From assembly GCF_018829635.1 (NCBI RefSeq), contig NZ_JAHKKG010000014.1, positions 124,001-188,000 on the forward strand: a DNA stretch of 64,000 nt. Direction: 5' to 3'. Both the position numbers and the translations under genes were made by a program. The DNA is from Paractinoplanes bogorensis. GTDB taxonomy: Bacteria > Actinomycetota > Actinomycetes > Mycobacteriales > Micromonosporaceae. Shown in pieces: positions 6,875-17,782 of the stretch (within the stretch, counting starts at the first letter, position 1; each line of letters opens with the position of its first letter). The notes under the pieces are model-generated. The model was not told the DNA's origin and searched no databases. It saw only the letters and a program-made list of their open reading frames with translations.

Positions 6875-7896
6875 GCGGCGACCTCCGCCCGGTACAGAGC
6901 GGGCTGCGACGCCAGCACGACCGGAACCCGCTCACCGCCGCGCAGGGCAGCCACCCCGGCGTCCGACACCACCGCCGCCGCGTAGCCGTCCCACGCGCTC
7001 GGCCCGACCGGCTGACCACCACCGGCGAGGGAGTCGATCCATTCCTGGAACTCCACGTCGTACGCCCGCAGGAAACGCTCCCGCCAGTCGGCCGGCACCG
7101 GGTCCGAGGCGGCACCGGCCACCCGGACCTGCACGGGGCTGAGCGACCCGAGGGCCGCCGTCCCGTTCTCGCCGACGATCTCACCGCGGATGTCGTAGCC
7201 GTACCGGATGTTGACCGACGTCTCGACGTCGACCAGCACACCGCTCTCCAGCTCGAAGATCAGCAGCAGCGGGTCCTGCAGGTCGCCGCCGTTCCCGCTG
7301 CGGCGCGGCGTGAGCACCCGTACGGCGGTGATCTCCTCCCCGAACATCCAGCGCACCATGTCGATCTCGTGCACCGCGGTGTCGGTGATCGCCATTTCGC
7401 GCGAGTAGAAGCCGGGCACGCTCGCGTTGCGGTGCGCGCAGTGCATCATCAGGGGCGCGCCGAGGTCACCGCGGTCGAGCACCGCCTTCAAAGCGCGGTA
7501 CGAGGCGTCATACCGGCGCATGTATCCGACCTGCACGAGCCGGCTACCAAAGGCAGCCTCCGCCTCGACGATCCGGAGACAAGCCGCAGCCGTGGTGGCG
7601 AGCGGCTTCTCGCAGAACACCGGTTTCCCCGCCGCGATCGCCGCCAGCACGTACTCCTCGTGGGTCGGCCCCCACGAACAGACGACCACGGCGTCGACGT
7701 CATCCGAGACGATCAACGAGGCCCCATCGGGGAAAGAGGCGGCCCCGATCGACGCCGCCACCGAGGCAGCCACAGCCGCGTCCACATCGGTCACCGCGGT
7801 GACCCGAACCCCGGCCAGCACCGACGTCATCCGCCGGATGTGGTCCTGCCCGATCATCCCGGTGCCGATCACTCCGACACGAAGCATGCCTGTCAC
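6871..7896 (-). CDS. iolG: Gfo/Idh/MocA dehydrogenase, probable inositol 2-dehydrogenase
   Basis: A 341-residue NAD-dependent dehydrogenase with Rossmann start MLRVGVIGTGMIGQDHIRRM, family motif GKPVFCEKPLATT, and the IolG-like segment RYDASYRALKAVLDRGDLGA. The later AITDTAVHEIDMVRWMFGEE contains the catalytic Asp and His (DTAVHEID) typical of inositol dehydrogenases. The GTG at 7896 overlaps the ATPase stop (GTGA); an ATG at 7887 is the alternative. In the pathway it would oxidise myo-inositol to 2-keto-myo-inositol, the first step. The gene symbol rests on motifs and context; activity on another cyclitol is possible. Confidence 0.78.
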   Translation of the reverse strand: MTGMLRVGVIGTGMIGQDHIRRMTSVLAGVRVTAVTDVDAAVAASVAASIGAASFPDGASLIVSDDVDAVVVCSWGPTHEEYVLAAIAAGKPVFCEKPLATTAAACLRIVEAEAAFGSRLVQVGYMRRYDASYRALKAVLDRGDLGAPLMMHCAHRNASVPGFYSREMAITDTAVHEIDMVRWMFGEEITAVRVLTPRRSGNGGDLQDPLLLIFELESGVLVDVETSVNIRYGYDIRGEIVGENGTAALGSLSPVQVRVAGAASDPVPADWRERFLRAYDVEFQEWIDSLAGGGQPVGPSAWDGYAAAVVSDAGVAALRGGERVPVVLASQPALYRAEVAA

Positions 7897-8708
7897 CGCT
7901 TCAACTCGTGCGACAGCTCGGCCAGTTCGTCGCCGCCGGCCATCTGGGTGGTGAGCTCGTCGAGCCCGACGTCCTTGCGGTTCTTGTCGAGCGCCGTCGT
8001 GCCCAGTTTCAGGATCACGAAGTGGTCACCCACCATGTAGGCGTGGTGCGGGTTGTGCGTGATGAAGACGACGCCCAGCCCGGCATCACGGGCCGCGGCG
8101 ACGTACTTGAGCACGACGCCCGACTGCTTGACCCCGAGCGCCGCCGTCGGCTCGTCCAGGATCAGCACGCGGGCGCCGAAATAGACCGCCCGCGCGATCG
8201 CAACGCACTGGCGCTGACCGCCGGAGAGCGTACCGATGGGCTGGTTGATGTCCTTGACGACGATGCCCATCTTGCGCAATTCGGCGTCGGCGATCTCGCG
8301 CATCTGCCGCACTTTGAGCCCGGCCAGCGGATAGCGCCCGGCGGTCATCTCGGAGCCGAGGAAGAAGTTGCGCCAGACCTCCATCAGCGACACCACCGCG
8401 AGGTCCTGATAGACGGTGGCGATGCCGTGGGCGAGCGCCTCGCGCGGCGACGAGAAGGTGACCTCCTTGCCGTCGACGCGCAGGCTGCCGTCGTTGTGCG
8501 GGTGCAGGCCCGACATGATTTTGATCAGGGTGGACTTGCCGGCGCCGTTGTCGCCGAGCACGCAGGTCACCTCGCCCGCGTTGACCCGCAGGTTGATGCC
8601 GCGCAGGGCCCGGATGGCGCCGTACGACTTGCCGACGTCCTCCATCTCGATCAGCGGCTCGCCTTTGTTCAGGCTCTGGTCGGCGTGTGAGGCCAGGGTG
8701 TCGGTCAT
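7893..8708 (-). CDS. Sugar/cyclitol ABC importer ATP-binding protein (single domain)
   Basis: A 271-residue CUT2-type ATPase with Walker A LGDNGAGKSTLIKIMSG, signature TLSGGQRQCVAIARA and Walker B RVLILDEPTAALGVKQSG, ending in a switch His (FITHNPHHAYMVGD). Unlike RbsA-type ATPases of about 500 residues with two domains, this has one nucleotide-binding domain, as in FrcA, so it should act as a homodimer. It lies 3 bp after the permease gene and overlaps iolG by 4 bp. With the permease and binding protein it would import inositol or a related polyol. Confidence 0.9.
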   Translation of the reverse strand: MTDTLASHADQSLNKGEPLIEMEDVGKSYGAIRALRGINLRVNAGEVTCVLGDNGAGKSTLIKIMSGLHPHNDGSLRVDGKEVTFSSPREALAHGIATVYQDLAVVSLMEVWRNFFLGSEMTAGRYPLAGLKVRQMREIADAELRKMGIVVKDINQPIGTLSGGQRQCVAIARAVYFGARVLILDEPTAALGVKQSGVVLKYVAAARDAGLGVVFITHNPHHAYMVGDHFVILKLGTTALDKNRKDVGLDELTTQMAGGDELAELSHELKR

Positions 8709-8711
8709 GCG

Positions 8712-9776
8712 TCAGCCCACCTTCCGGGCGGTGGCCATGCGTTTCACGTACAGGTTGACCAGCACGGCGAGCAGCAGCATGACGCCGAGGAAGGCCTTGA
8801 ACCAGTTCGGGTCCCAGCCCGCATAGATGATGCCGAGGCTGGTCATGCCGAAGATGAAGGCGCCGATGGCCACGCCGATCGCGTTGCCGAAGCCCCCGGT
8901 GAGCAGCGTGCCGCCCACCACCGCAGCGATGATGTAGAGGAACTCGTTGCCGACGCCGCCACCCGCCTGGAGCGTGTTGAAGCGGAACAGCTGGTGCATG
9001 CCGACGAACCAGCCCAGGAACGACACCACCATGAAAAGCCCGATTTTCGTACGGACCACAGGCACACCAACCGCACGGGCGCTGTCCGGGTTGCCACCCA
9101 CCGCGAAGATCCAGTTGCCGACCCGGGTGCGCTGCAGGGTCCACGCGGCGATGCCGACGAACAGGATCCACCAGAGCACCGAGGTCCACACGGTGACCGA
9201 CCCGATCTTGAAGCTGGACGAGAACACCTTGCCGAGCGAGTCGAAGCCCGCGATCTTGCTGACGTCCAGGGTCGACACGGTCTTGGTGACCAGCTTGGTG
9301 ACGCCGAGGTTGGCTCCCTGCAGCACGAAGAACGTGCCCAGGGTGATCAGGAAGCTGGGGATCCCGGTCCGCATCACCAGATAGCCGTTGAGGAAGCCGA
9401 TCAGCAGACAGAAGACCAGCGACAGGATCGCGCCGACCCACAGGTTGATGCCGAAGTACCAGCAGAACATGGAGGCGAACAGGCCCGCCGTGTAGACGAT
9501 GACGCCGGCCGACAGGTCGAACTCGCCGCCGATCATGAGCAGGCCGACGCCGACCGCCACGATGCCGATCACCGACGACTGGTAGAGCACGGTGAAGAAC
9601 GACTCGGCGGACCGGAACGACGGCGCCAGGATCAGGAAGAAGATGAAGATGATGATCGCGGCGACCAGGGCCCCGACCTCGGGCCGGGCCAGGATGCGGT
9701 TGGACAGCCCCAGCCGTACGCGATTGGAGGGTTCGGACGGCGCCGGCGCGGGCGCCGCCTCGACAGTCTGACTCAT
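8712..9776 (-). CDS. Sugar/cyclitol ABC importer permease (RbsC/FrcC type)
   Basis: A 354-residue integral membrane protein of the BPD_transp_2 family. After a Pro/Ala-rich cytoplasmic N-terminus it has about ten hydrophobic segments, starting VGALVAAIIIFIFFLILAPS and including VGVGLLMIGGEFDLSAGVIV, a hallmark of ribose-class permeases, and GVPVVRTKIGLFMVVSFLGW. The C-terminus is short and basic (YVKRMATARKVG). It lies 14 bp after the binding-protein gene and 3 bp before the ATPase gene. It probably forms a homodimeric channel for inositol uptake. Confidence 0.9.
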   Translation of the reverse strand: MSQTVEAAPAPAPSEPSNRVRLGLSNRILARPEVGALVAAIIIFIFFLILAPSFRSAESFFTVLYQSSVIGIVAVGVGLLMIGGEFDLSAGVIVYTAGLFASMFCWYFGINLWVGAILSLVFCLLIGFLNGYLVMRTGIPSFLITLGTFFVLQGANLGVTKLVTKTVSTLDVSKIAGFDSLGKVFSSSFKIGSVTVWTSVLWWILFVGIAAWTLQRTRVGNWIFAVGGNPDSARAVGVPVVRTKIGLFMVVSFLGWFVGMHQLFRFNTLQAGGGVGNEFLYIIAAVVGGTLLTGGFGNAIGVAIGAFIFGMTSLGIIYAGWDPNWFKAFLGVMLLLAVLVNLYVKRMATARKVG

Positions 9777-9790
9777 GACCTCACCCCGGC

Positions 9791-10780
9791 TTACCGCGTG
9801 TTGTTCTTGGTGAACGGAATGATCTTGTCGATGTTGCTGCTGTCCACGAAGGACGGACCGGTCAGCACGGCCTTGCCGCCACCGATGTCGTTGCCGTTCT
9901 TGAGGTTCAGGTAGAGCGACGTGACGGCCATGTAGCCCTGCACGTACGGCTGCTGGTCGATCGAGAACAGGATGTTGCCGTTCTTGATCTCGGTGGCGGC
10001 CTGCTCGTTGAGGTCGAAGGTGACCAGCTTGGCCTGGCTGGAGGCCTGGTCCTTGGCCTTGATCGCGTCCAGCGCCTGCGGGGCGCCGAGCGTCACGATG
10101 GCGTCGATCGACTTGTCCTGGGTCAGCTTGGTCTGCAGGGTCGTCGTCACGGCCGCGTCATCGGCGCCGTTGACCTGGATGTTCTCGGTGCCGGGGACGG
10201 ACGACTTGACGCCCGCGCAGCGCGCCTCGAGGGCGACCGAGCCGGTCTGCTGGATCACGCAGAGCGGATGCTTGATGCCCTGGTCGGCCAGCCGCTTGCC
10301 GGCCGTCGTGCCGGCCAGCGTCTCGTCCGAGCCGAAGTACATCAGCGCGCCGAGCTTCTGGTAGTCGTTGATGCCCGAGTTGAAGCCGACCACCGGGATG
10401 CCCGCGTCGGTCGCCGCCTTGACCGAGCCGGCGAGGGCGTCCGGGGTGACCAGCGTGGTGGCGATGCCGTTGACCTTGGAGTCGACCGCGTTCTGGATCA
10501 GCACCGCCTGCTTGGGCGCCTCGGGGTCGTTGGAGTACTTCAGCGTGACGCCGGTGTCCTTGGCGGCCTGCTGCGCACCGTTCTTGACCTTGTCCCAGAA
10601 CGTGTCGCCGGGCGTCTCGTGCGTGATGAAGGCGATCGTGTAACCGGAGCTGCCGGCCGCGTTGCCGCCGCCGGAGGTGCCGGTGTCGTCGGTCTTCTCC
10701 CGGCCGCCGCTGCTGCACGCGGTGGCCGCGAGAACCACGGCCGCGCCGGCCGCCAGGATGCGGAAGGTGCGATTCCTCAT
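9791..10780 (-). CDS. Sugar/cyclitol ABC importer substrate-binding lipoprotein
   Basis: A 329-residue periplasmic-binding-protein type 1 lipoprotein. The signal peptide MRNRTFRILAAGAAVVLAAT ends at a lipobox Cys (AATACSS, about Cys21). The mature domain begins SGYTIAFITHETPGDTFWDK, the typical ribose/inositol-binder pattern, with PKQAVLIQNAVDSKVNGIAT and VVGFNSGINDYQKLGALMYF. The ATG at 10780 has AGGAG upstream; the frame is open further upstream but lacks a better start. It overlaps the stop of the IolE-like gene by 4 bp. It probably binds myo-inositol (IbpA-like role), inferred from its place inside the iol operon. Confidence 0.88.
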   Translation of the reverse strand: MRNRTFRILAAGAAVVLAATACSSGGREKTDDTGTSGGGNAAGSSGYTIAFITHETPGDTFWDKVKNGAQQAAKDTGVTLKYSNDPEAPKQAVLIQNAVDSKVNGIATTLVTPDALAGSVKAATDAGIPVVGFNSGINDYQKLGALMYFGSDETLAGTTAGKRLADQGIKHPLCVIQQTGSVALEARCAGVKSSVPGTENIQVNGADDAAVTTTLQTKLTQDKSIDAIVTLGAPQALDAIKAKDQASSQAKLVTFDLNEQAATEIKNGNILFSIDQQPYVQGYMAVTSLYLNLKNGNDIGGGKAVLTGPSFVDSSNIDKIIPFTKNNTR

Positions 10781-11724
10781 ATCGACTCTCCTGTACTGGG
10801 ACGGGGTTGGGGTGCGGCGGGCCGGGAGTGGAGGCCCACCGAGTTCAGGTAGGTGCGGGTGCGCTGCGCGATCGGCAGCGGCACGTCGAACTCGACCGGG
10901 TACATGTCCTGCTCGACGACGACGAACAGTTCCGCGTCGAGTTCGCTCAGCGCGTCGAGGACGGCCGGGATGTCCGGCTCGCCGGCCGGCGGCTCGACGC
11001 TCGCGCCCTGGGCCACCGCCTTGCCGAAGGCCAGATCCTCCTTGACCGCGCGCTCGGCCAGGGCCGGGTCCATCTGCTTGATGTGCACGTAGCCGACCCG
11101 CTCCGGATACTTGCGGATCAGGCCGGGAACATCCGCTTTCCGGTACGCCAGATGCCCGGTGTCCAGGCACAGGGAGACGTACCGGGGATCGGTGTCGGCC
11201 AGGAAGCGCTCGGTCTGACTCTGGGTCTCGACCTGGTAGTCGGCGTGCGGGTGGAACCGCATGTGCACGCCGTACTCCTCGAGCAGCACCTGGCCCATCG
11301 TGTTGCTGTTACGGCAGAGCGCCCGCCAGGCGTCGGCGTCGAGCTCGGCCGGCTCGAGGTAGGCGTTGGTGATGTCGTCGCGGTAGCCCGGCACCGGCAC
11401 GAAGACGACATTTTGCCCGCCTACCGCCGATGTCAGCGCGGCGACGTCCCGGGCCGCGGCCAGCACGGAGTCGAAGTCCTTGTGCGGTCCCCCGGCCCCG
11501 GCCACGGTGCCACCGGCGACGGACAGTCCCCGCGTCGCCAGTTCGTCCGCGAGCTGGGCCGGATCGGTCGGCAGGTAGCCGTACGGGCCGAGCTCGAGCC
11601 ACGCGTAGCCGGACGCGACCATCTCGTCGAGGAACCGCGCCCACGGCGTCTGCCGCGGGTCGTTCGCGAACCACACCCCCCACGAGTCGGGGCAGCTACC
11701 GAGTTGCAGATGACGAATCTCCAT
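10777..11724 (-). CDS. IolE/IolH-like TIM-barrel isomerase or inosose dehydratase
   Basis: A 315-residue AP-endonuclease-2/xylose-isomerase-type barrel. The N-terminus contains SCPDSWGVWFANDPRQTPW and YAWLELGPYGYLPTDPAQLA, a pattern I associate with the actinobacterial iol-cluster homologue. Metal-site segments are VHMRFHPHADYQVE, YVSLCLDTGHLAYRK and ELFVVVEQDMYP. The operon otherwise lacks a recognisable inosose dehydratase (IolE), so this is the best candidate for dehydrating 2-keto-myo-inositol; isomerase activity is the alternative. It lies 15 bp after iolA and overlaps the binding-protein start by 4 bp. Confidence 0.75.
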   Translation of the reverse strand: MEIRHLQLGSCPDSWGVWFANDPRQTPWARFLDEMVASGYAWLELGPYGYLPTDPAQLADELATRGLSVAGGTVAGAGGPHKDFDSVLAAARDVAALTSAVGGQNVVFVPVPGYRDDITNAYLEPAELDADAWRALCRNSNTMGQVLLEEYGVHMRFHPHADYQVETQSQTERFLADTDPRYVSLCLDTGHLAYRKADVPGLIRKYPERVGYVHIKQMDPALAERAVKEDLAFGKAVAQGASVEPPAGEPDIPAVLDALSELDAELFVVVEQDMYPVEFDVPLPIAQRTRTYLNSVGLHSRPAAPQPRPSTGESI

Positions 11725-11739
11725 CGAACGAGCTCCTGA

Positions 11740-13236
<1,497 letters not shown>

Positions 13237-13244
13237 GACAGTCC

Positions 13245-15098
13245 TTAGAGATAGAGCCGCTGGGAGCGTTTGGCGGCTTCGTAGGCGGTGCGGGCCTCCT
13301 GCGTCGACGCAAGGGCGGACACCGAGGGAACCGGCACGTCCCACCAGGATTCGGAGGACGGCACCGGGGCGAGCGGGTCGGTCTCGATGTGCACGACGGT
13401 GAGCCGGTCGGCCTCCCGCGCGCGTTTGAGACCGTCGGCCAGGTCGGCGATCGTGCGGCAGCGGATCACCGCGGCGCCCAGGCTCTCGGCGTTGGCGGCC
13501 AGGTCGACCGGCAGGTGGCCGCCGTCGTAGTCGCCGCTGTCGCCGCGGTAGCGGTAGCTGGTGCCGAACCGCTGCGAGCCGAGTGATTCCGAGAGCGCGC
13601 CGATCGACGCGAACCCGTGGTTCTGGATCAGGACGATGACGAGCTTGATGCCGTCGGCCACGGCGGTGACGATCTCCTGGGCCATCATCAGGTAGGAGCC
13701 GTCGCCGACCATCGCGAACACCTCGCGGCTGGGGTCGGCCAGCTTGATGCCGAGCGCGCCGGCGATCTCGAAGCCCATGCACGAGTAGCCGTACTCGACG
13801 TGGTACTGCTTCGGGTCCCGGGCCCGCCACAGCATCTGCAGGTCACCGGGCAGGCTGCCGGCCGCCTGCACCACAACGTCGCGGGCGCCGCAGGCCTCGT
13901 TGACCGCGCCGATCACCTCGGTCTGGGCCGGCAACGGACCGTGGCCGAGGTGGTAGGCGTGGTCGACGGTGGCCTGCCACGACACGACGTCAGCCTCGTA
14001 GTCGGCCGGGAACGAGGCGCCGTCGAGGGCGGCCAGCAGCGCCGACAGTCCGGCCCGGGCATCGGCCACGATCGGGAACGCCGACTCCTTGGCCGCGTCG
14101 AACCCGGCCACGTTGATGTTCACGAACTGCACGTCCGGGTTCTGGAACGCCGTACGGGAAGCGGTGGTGAAGTCGCTGTACCGCGTGCCCACACCGATGA
14201 TCACGTCGGCGTCGCGGGCCAGCCGGTTGGCGACCGGGGTGCCGGTCGAGCCGACGCCGCCCACCGAGTTGGGGTGGTCCCAGCTCAGTGCGCCCTTGCC
14301 GGCCTGGGTGTCGGCCACCGGGATGCCGGTCTCGCGGGCGAACTGGTCGAGCTCGCCCGACGCCTCGGAGTAGATGACGCCGCCACCCGCGATGATCAGC
14401 GGGCGCCGGGCGTGCCGCACCACGTCGGCCGCGCGCGACACGAAGGACGCCTCGGCCGGCGGGCGCGCGATGTGCCAGACCCGCTTGGCGAACAGCTCGT
14501 CGGGGAAGTCGTACGCCTCGGCCTGCAGGTCCTGCGGCAGGCAGACGGTGACCGCACCCGTGTCGGCCGGGTCGGTCAGCACCCGCATCGCGCCGAGCAG
14601 GGCCGACGGCAGCTGCTCGGGCCGCCACACCCGGTCGAAGAAGCGGGACAGCGGGCGGAAGGCATCGTTGACCGAGACGTCATAGCCGCCCGGGTCCTCG
14701 AGTTCCTGCAGCACCGGCGATGCGGCCCGGGTGGCGAACACGTCGGACGGCAGCAGCAGCACCGGCAGCCGGTTGACCGTGGCCAGCGCGGCGCCGGTCA
14801 GCATGTTGGTCGAACCCGGGCCGATCGAGGCCGTGCACGCGTACGCCTGCAGGCGGTTGCTCATCCGCGCGAAGCCGGCCGCCGCGTGCACCATCGCCTG
14901 CTCGTTGCGGGCCAGGCGGTACGGCAGATCCGCCTCCCCGGTGCGTTGCGCCTGCAACAGGGCCTGCCCGAGCCCGGCCACGTTGCCGTGCCCGAAGATC
15001 CCGAAACAGCCGGCGACGGCGCGACGCTCGACGCCGTCCCGCTCGGTCCACTGGTTGGCCAGGAACCGGACCACGGCCTGCCCCACGGTGAGCTTCAC
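13245..15098 (-). CDS. iolD: 3D-(3,5/4)-trihydroxycyclohexane-1,2-dione acylhydrolase
   Basis: A 617-residue ThDP-dependent ring-opening hydrolase. It has the catalytic-Glu region ARNEQAMVHAAAGFARM, the central domain PLIIAGGGVIYSEASGELDQ, and the ThDP/Mg motif region MVGDGSYLMMAQEIVTAVAD followed by IVLIQNHGFASIG. The GTG at 15098 overlaps the iolB stop (GTGA) and has GAGAGG about 9 nt upstream; the longer frame to 15329 overlaps iolB and is rejected. It cleaves the dione to 5-deoxy-glucuronate, the substrate of IolB encoded just upstream. Confidence 0.93.
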   Translation of the reverse strand: MKLTVGQAVVRFLANQWTERDGVERRAVAGCFGIFGHGNVAGLGQALLQAQRTGEADLPYRLARNEQAMVHAAAGFARMSNRLQAYACTASIGPGSTNMLTGAALATVNRLPVLLLPSDVFATRAASPVLQELEDPGGYDVSVNDAFRPLSRFFDRVWRPEQLPSALLGAMRVLTDPADTGAVTVCLPQDLQAEAYDFPDELFAKRVWHIARPPAEASFVSRAADVVRHARRPLIIAGGGVIYSEASGELDQFARETGIPVADTQAGKGALSWDHPNSVGGVGSTGTPVANRLARDADVIIGVGTRYSDFTTASRTAFQNPDVQFVNINVAGFDAAKESAFPIVADARAGLSALLAALDGASFPADYEADVVSWQATVDHAYHLGHGPLPAQTEVIGAVNEACGARDVVVQAAGSLPGDLQMLWRARDPKQYHVEYGYSCMGFEIAGALGIKLADPSREVFAMVGDGSYLMMAQEIVTAVADGIKLVIVLIQNHGFASIGALSESLGSQRFGTSYRYRGDSGDYDGGHLPVDLAANAESLGAAVIRCRTIADLADGLKRAREADRLTVVHIETDPLAPVPSSESWWDVPVPSVSALASTQEARTAYEAAKRSQRLYL

Positions 15099-15985
15099 GA
15101 ACGCGTCCTCTCTCGGCTGGACGTCATCGGCAGCCGGGTATCGACTGGTACTCCGTCCCATTTGGTACGCACCCACGAATGCGCCGGGTCGTCGCGGATG
15201 AGCCACTCGCGCGCGCCCGGACCGGCCATCACGTTGAGGTAGTAGAGGTCGTAACCGGGTGCCGCCATCGAGGGCCCGTGCCACCCGTACGGGATCAGCA
15301 CCACGTCGCCGCTGCGCACCTCGGCGCACACCTCGATCGGCCGGTCCGGATGCCCGTACACCCGCTGATAGGCGCTGCCCGGGGTGCCCGACGGCGAGGG
15401 CGCGACCTCGAAGTAGTAGATCTCCTCGAGCGCCGACTCGTCCGGTCCCGGCTCGTCGTGCTTGTGCGGCGGGTAGGACGACCAGTTGCCGCCCGGGGTC
15501 AGCACCTCGCAGGCGATCAGCCGGTCGGCCTCGAACCGGCCCGGCGTGCAGAAATTGTTGACCTGACGACTGGCCTGTCCGGCCCCGCGCAATTCGACGG
15601 CGACGTCGTCGGCCGACCCGTACCGGAACGGAAGCCTCTTCGTGGCTCGGGCCGAGGGCAGCGCGAACCGGCCGCCGTTGGGTGCGCGCACGGTGACCGT
15701 GGAATCGCGGGGCACGTAGGCGAAATCGGTCACCCGCGAGAAGACCGAGCGCCGGCCGGTCAGCGTCATCCGCTCGTCGTCGCAGGTGACGTCACAGCCC
15801 CCGGAGAGCGGGAGCACCAGCATCTCGTCCTCGCCGGTCACGAACCGCGCGCGTGTGCCCACCTGCAGGTCGAGGATGCGCAACCCGCTGTAGCCCCAGC
15901 CGGCGTTCTCGGGCGTGACGATCACGTCGAACGGCTTCTCGGCCGTGCTGCCCCGCGGCATGACCGGATTGACCCGGGCCCTCAT
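15095..15985 (-). CDS. iolB: 5-deoxy-glucuronate isomerase
   Basis: A 296-residue cupin isomerase that converts 5-deoxy-glucuronate to 2-deoxy-5-keto-gluconate. It has the family segments ENAGWGYSGLRILDLQVGTR, RDSTVTVRAPNGGRFALPSA and NWSSYPPHKHDEPG followed by SALEEIYYFEV; the His/His/Glu cluster is the metal site. The end GPSMAAPGYDLYYLNVMAGP and DDPAHSWVRTKWDG is diagnostic of IolB. Its start overlaps the aldolase gene by 4 bp and its end overlaps iolD by 4 bp. Confidence 0.93.
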   Translation of the reverse strand: MRARVNPVMPRGSTAEKPFDVIVTPENAGWGYSGLRILDLQVGTRARFVTGEDEMLVLPLSGGCDVTCDDERMTLTGRRSVFSRVTDFAYVPRDSTVTVRAPNGGRFALPSARATKRLPFRYGSADDVAVELRGAGQASRQVNNFCTPGRFEADRLIACEVLTPGGNWSSYPPHKHDEPGPDESALEEIYYFEVAPSPSGTPGSAYQRVYGHPDRPIEVCAEVRSGDVVLIPYGWHGPSMAAPGYDLYYLNVMAGPGAREWLIRDDPAHSWVRTKWDGVPVDTRLPMTSSRERTRS

Positions 15986-16839
15986 AGCAGGCTCACCGCC
16001 CGGTCGACCGCGTCACTGACGGTTCCCCGGGCCGGATAGAGCAGCGAGCGCCCGATCACCAGACCCTGCACGGTCGGCAGATCAAGAGCTTTCCGCCATT
16101 CCCCGTACGCCGCCTCGCCCTCCCCGCCGAGAATCAGCGCGGGCAGGGTCGTCGAGGCCATCACGCGTTCCATGTCGCGGACCACCGGCACCTTGAGCCA
16201 GGTGTAGGCCGACGTCGTGCCCAGACCGGCCGCCACCGACATCGCCCGGATCATCGCCTCGGTCGTCAGCTCGTTGCGGACCCGCCCGTCGACGCGGTGC
16301 GAGATGAACGGTTCGACCATGGCCATCCGGCGGCGCTCGGCCAGCTCGCTGACCGCCGCGCCGCACGCCTCCAGCGTCGCCACCGTGCCCGCGTCGGCCG
16401 GGTCGATGCGCAGCAGCATCTTGCCGCCCTCGAACCCGGCCGCGGTGATGCTGCGGGCGTCGTACGCGGTGAACCGGTCGTCGATCTCGAACGTGGTGCC
16501 GGCCAGCCCGCCGCGGTTCATCGAGCCGATCACGACCTTGTCGTCGAGCGCGCCCAGCAGCAGCAGGTCCTCGAGGATGTCGGGGGTGCCGAGCACGCCG
16601 TTGACGCCGGGCCGGGCCAGCGCGGTCCGGATCCGGTCGAGCAGGTCGACCCGGTTGGCCATCGCCAGGGGGTCGTCGCCGGCCCGCAGCGCGCCCCGGG
16701 CCGGATGATCGGCCGCGATGATCATCAGCTTGTCGTGCGGCCCGAACAACGAGGCCGGTTTGCGCCGGGCGGTGGCGGCGGCCGCGATCGCCGCGGGCCG
16801 GCGGGTCCGGATGTCGAGGAGGTCGTCCAGGTCAGGCAT
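15982..16839 (-). CDS. Cgl0159-type (beta/alpha)8 aldolase, probable DKGP aldolase
   Basis: A 285-residue class I aldolase-like barrel that I recognise as the Cgl0159 family found in actinobacterial iol clusters. Segments include GPHDKLMIIAADHPARGALR, VNGVLGTPDILEDLLLLGAL, MNRGGLAGTTFEIDDRFTAY, ITAAGFEGGKMLLRIDPADA and TTSAYTWLKVPVVRDMERVM; a Lys such as that in TWLKVP is a candidate Schiff-base residue. In place it would replace IolJ, cleaving 2-deoxy-5-keto-gluconate-6-phosphate to DHAP and malonate semialdehyde. It overlaps iolC by 8 bp and iolB by 4 bp. The reaction is inferred from the pathway. Confidence 0.8.
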   Translation of the reverse strand: MPDLDDLLDIRTRRPAAIAAAATARRKPASLFGPHDKLMIIAADHPARGALRAGDDPLAMANRVDLLDRIRTALARPGVNGVLGTPDILEDLLLLGALDDKVVIGSMNRGGLAGTTFEIDDRFTAYDARSITAAGFEGGKMLLRIDPADAGTVATLEACGAAVSELAERRRMAMVEPFISHRVDGRVRNELTTEAMIRAMSVAAGLGTTSAYTWLKVPVVRDMERVMASTTLPALILGGEGEAAYGEWRKALDLPTVQGLVIGRSLLYPARGTVSDAVDRAVSLL

Positions 16840-17782
16840 CGGTGGCCCCCTCGATCAGCGTGCGGACCTCGTCCTCGGTCGGCATGGCGTCGGCGCAGGA
16901 CAGTCGCGAGGCGACGATGGCTCCGGCGGCGTTGGCGAAGCGCATCGTCGTCTCGAGCTCCCATCCGGCGAGCAGGGCGTGGCAGAGCGCGCCGCCGAAC
17001 GCGTCCCCCGCGCCCAGCCCGTTCACGACGTCGACGGGGACCGGGGGTACCTCGGTCGTTACCTTCTTGCCGCTGGCCAGGACGCCTTTCGGGCCCTGCT
17101 TGACCACGGCCAGGTCGACGCCGGCGTCGTGCAATTTCTCCGCGGCCGCGGCCGGGTTTCGTTCCGCGACGGCGGTGTCCGTTTCGTCGAGGTTGCCGAC
17201 GGCCACGGTTGCGTAGGGCAATGCTTGGGCGTACCAGTGGCGGGCCTCCTCCCTCGAGTCCCAGAACATCGGGCGGTAGTCGAGGTCGAAAACGGTTGTG
17301 CCTGCTTTATCGCGATGTTTGAGGGCGGTCAGGGTGGCCGTACGGGAAGGCTCCTGGGAAAGTCCCGTGCCGGTGATCCAGAAGATGTCGGCCGCGCGGA
17401 TCGCGTCGTAGTCCAGTTCGGACGGATGGATCTCGAGGTCGGGGGCCTTGGGGAAACGGTAGAAGTAGAGCGGGAAGTCGTCCGGCGGGAAGATCTCGCA
17501 GAACGTCACCGGCGTCGGCAGGCTCGGCACCGCCGTCACGAACCGGTCGTCCACGCCGAACCCTCTCAGCGCATCGTGCAGGAACTCGCCGAACGGGTCG
17601 TCGCCGGTCCGCGTGATCACCGCCGAGCGCCGCCCGTAGCGGGCCGCGGCGACGGCCACGTTGCTCGCGCTGCCACCGAGGAACTTCTCGAAGGTTCGCA
17701 CTTCCCGCAACGACACCCCGGTCTGTTGCGGGTACAGGTCGACGCCTATGCGTCCCATCGTCAATACCTCGTCGGCGGGCAT
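16832..17782 (-). CDS. iolC: 5-dehydro-2-deoxygluconokinase
   Basis: A 316-residue PfkB/ribokinase-family kinase and the first gene of the operon. It begins MPADEVLTMGRIGVDLYPQQ; FEKFLGGSASNVAVAAARYG is the substrate-side Gly-Gly motif and VDVVNGLGAGDAFGGALCHA holds the catalytic GAGD. IolC-specific segments are TPVTFCEIFPPDDFPLYFYR and TTVFDLDYRPMFWDS. The ATG at 17782 has GGAGG 8 nt upstream. It phosphorylates 2-deoxy-5-keto-gluconate. Proteobacterial IolC often has a fused aldolase domain; here the aldolase is the separate next gene. Confidence 0.93.
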   Translation of the reverse strand: MPADEVLTMGRIGVDLYPQQTGVSLREVRTFEKFLGGSASNVAVAAARYGRRSAVITRTGDDPFGEFLHDALRGFGVDDRFVTAVPSLPTPVTFCEIFPPDDFPLYFYRFPKAPDLEIHPSELDYDAIRAADIFWITGTGLSQEPSRTATLTALKHRDKAGTTVFDLDYRPMFWDSREEARHWYAQALPYATVAVGNLDETDTAVAERNPAAAAEKLHDAGVDLAVVKQGPKGVLASGKKVTTEVPPVPVDVVNGLGAGDAFGGALCHALLAGWELETTMRFANAAGAIVASRLSCADAMPTEDEVRTLIEGATDA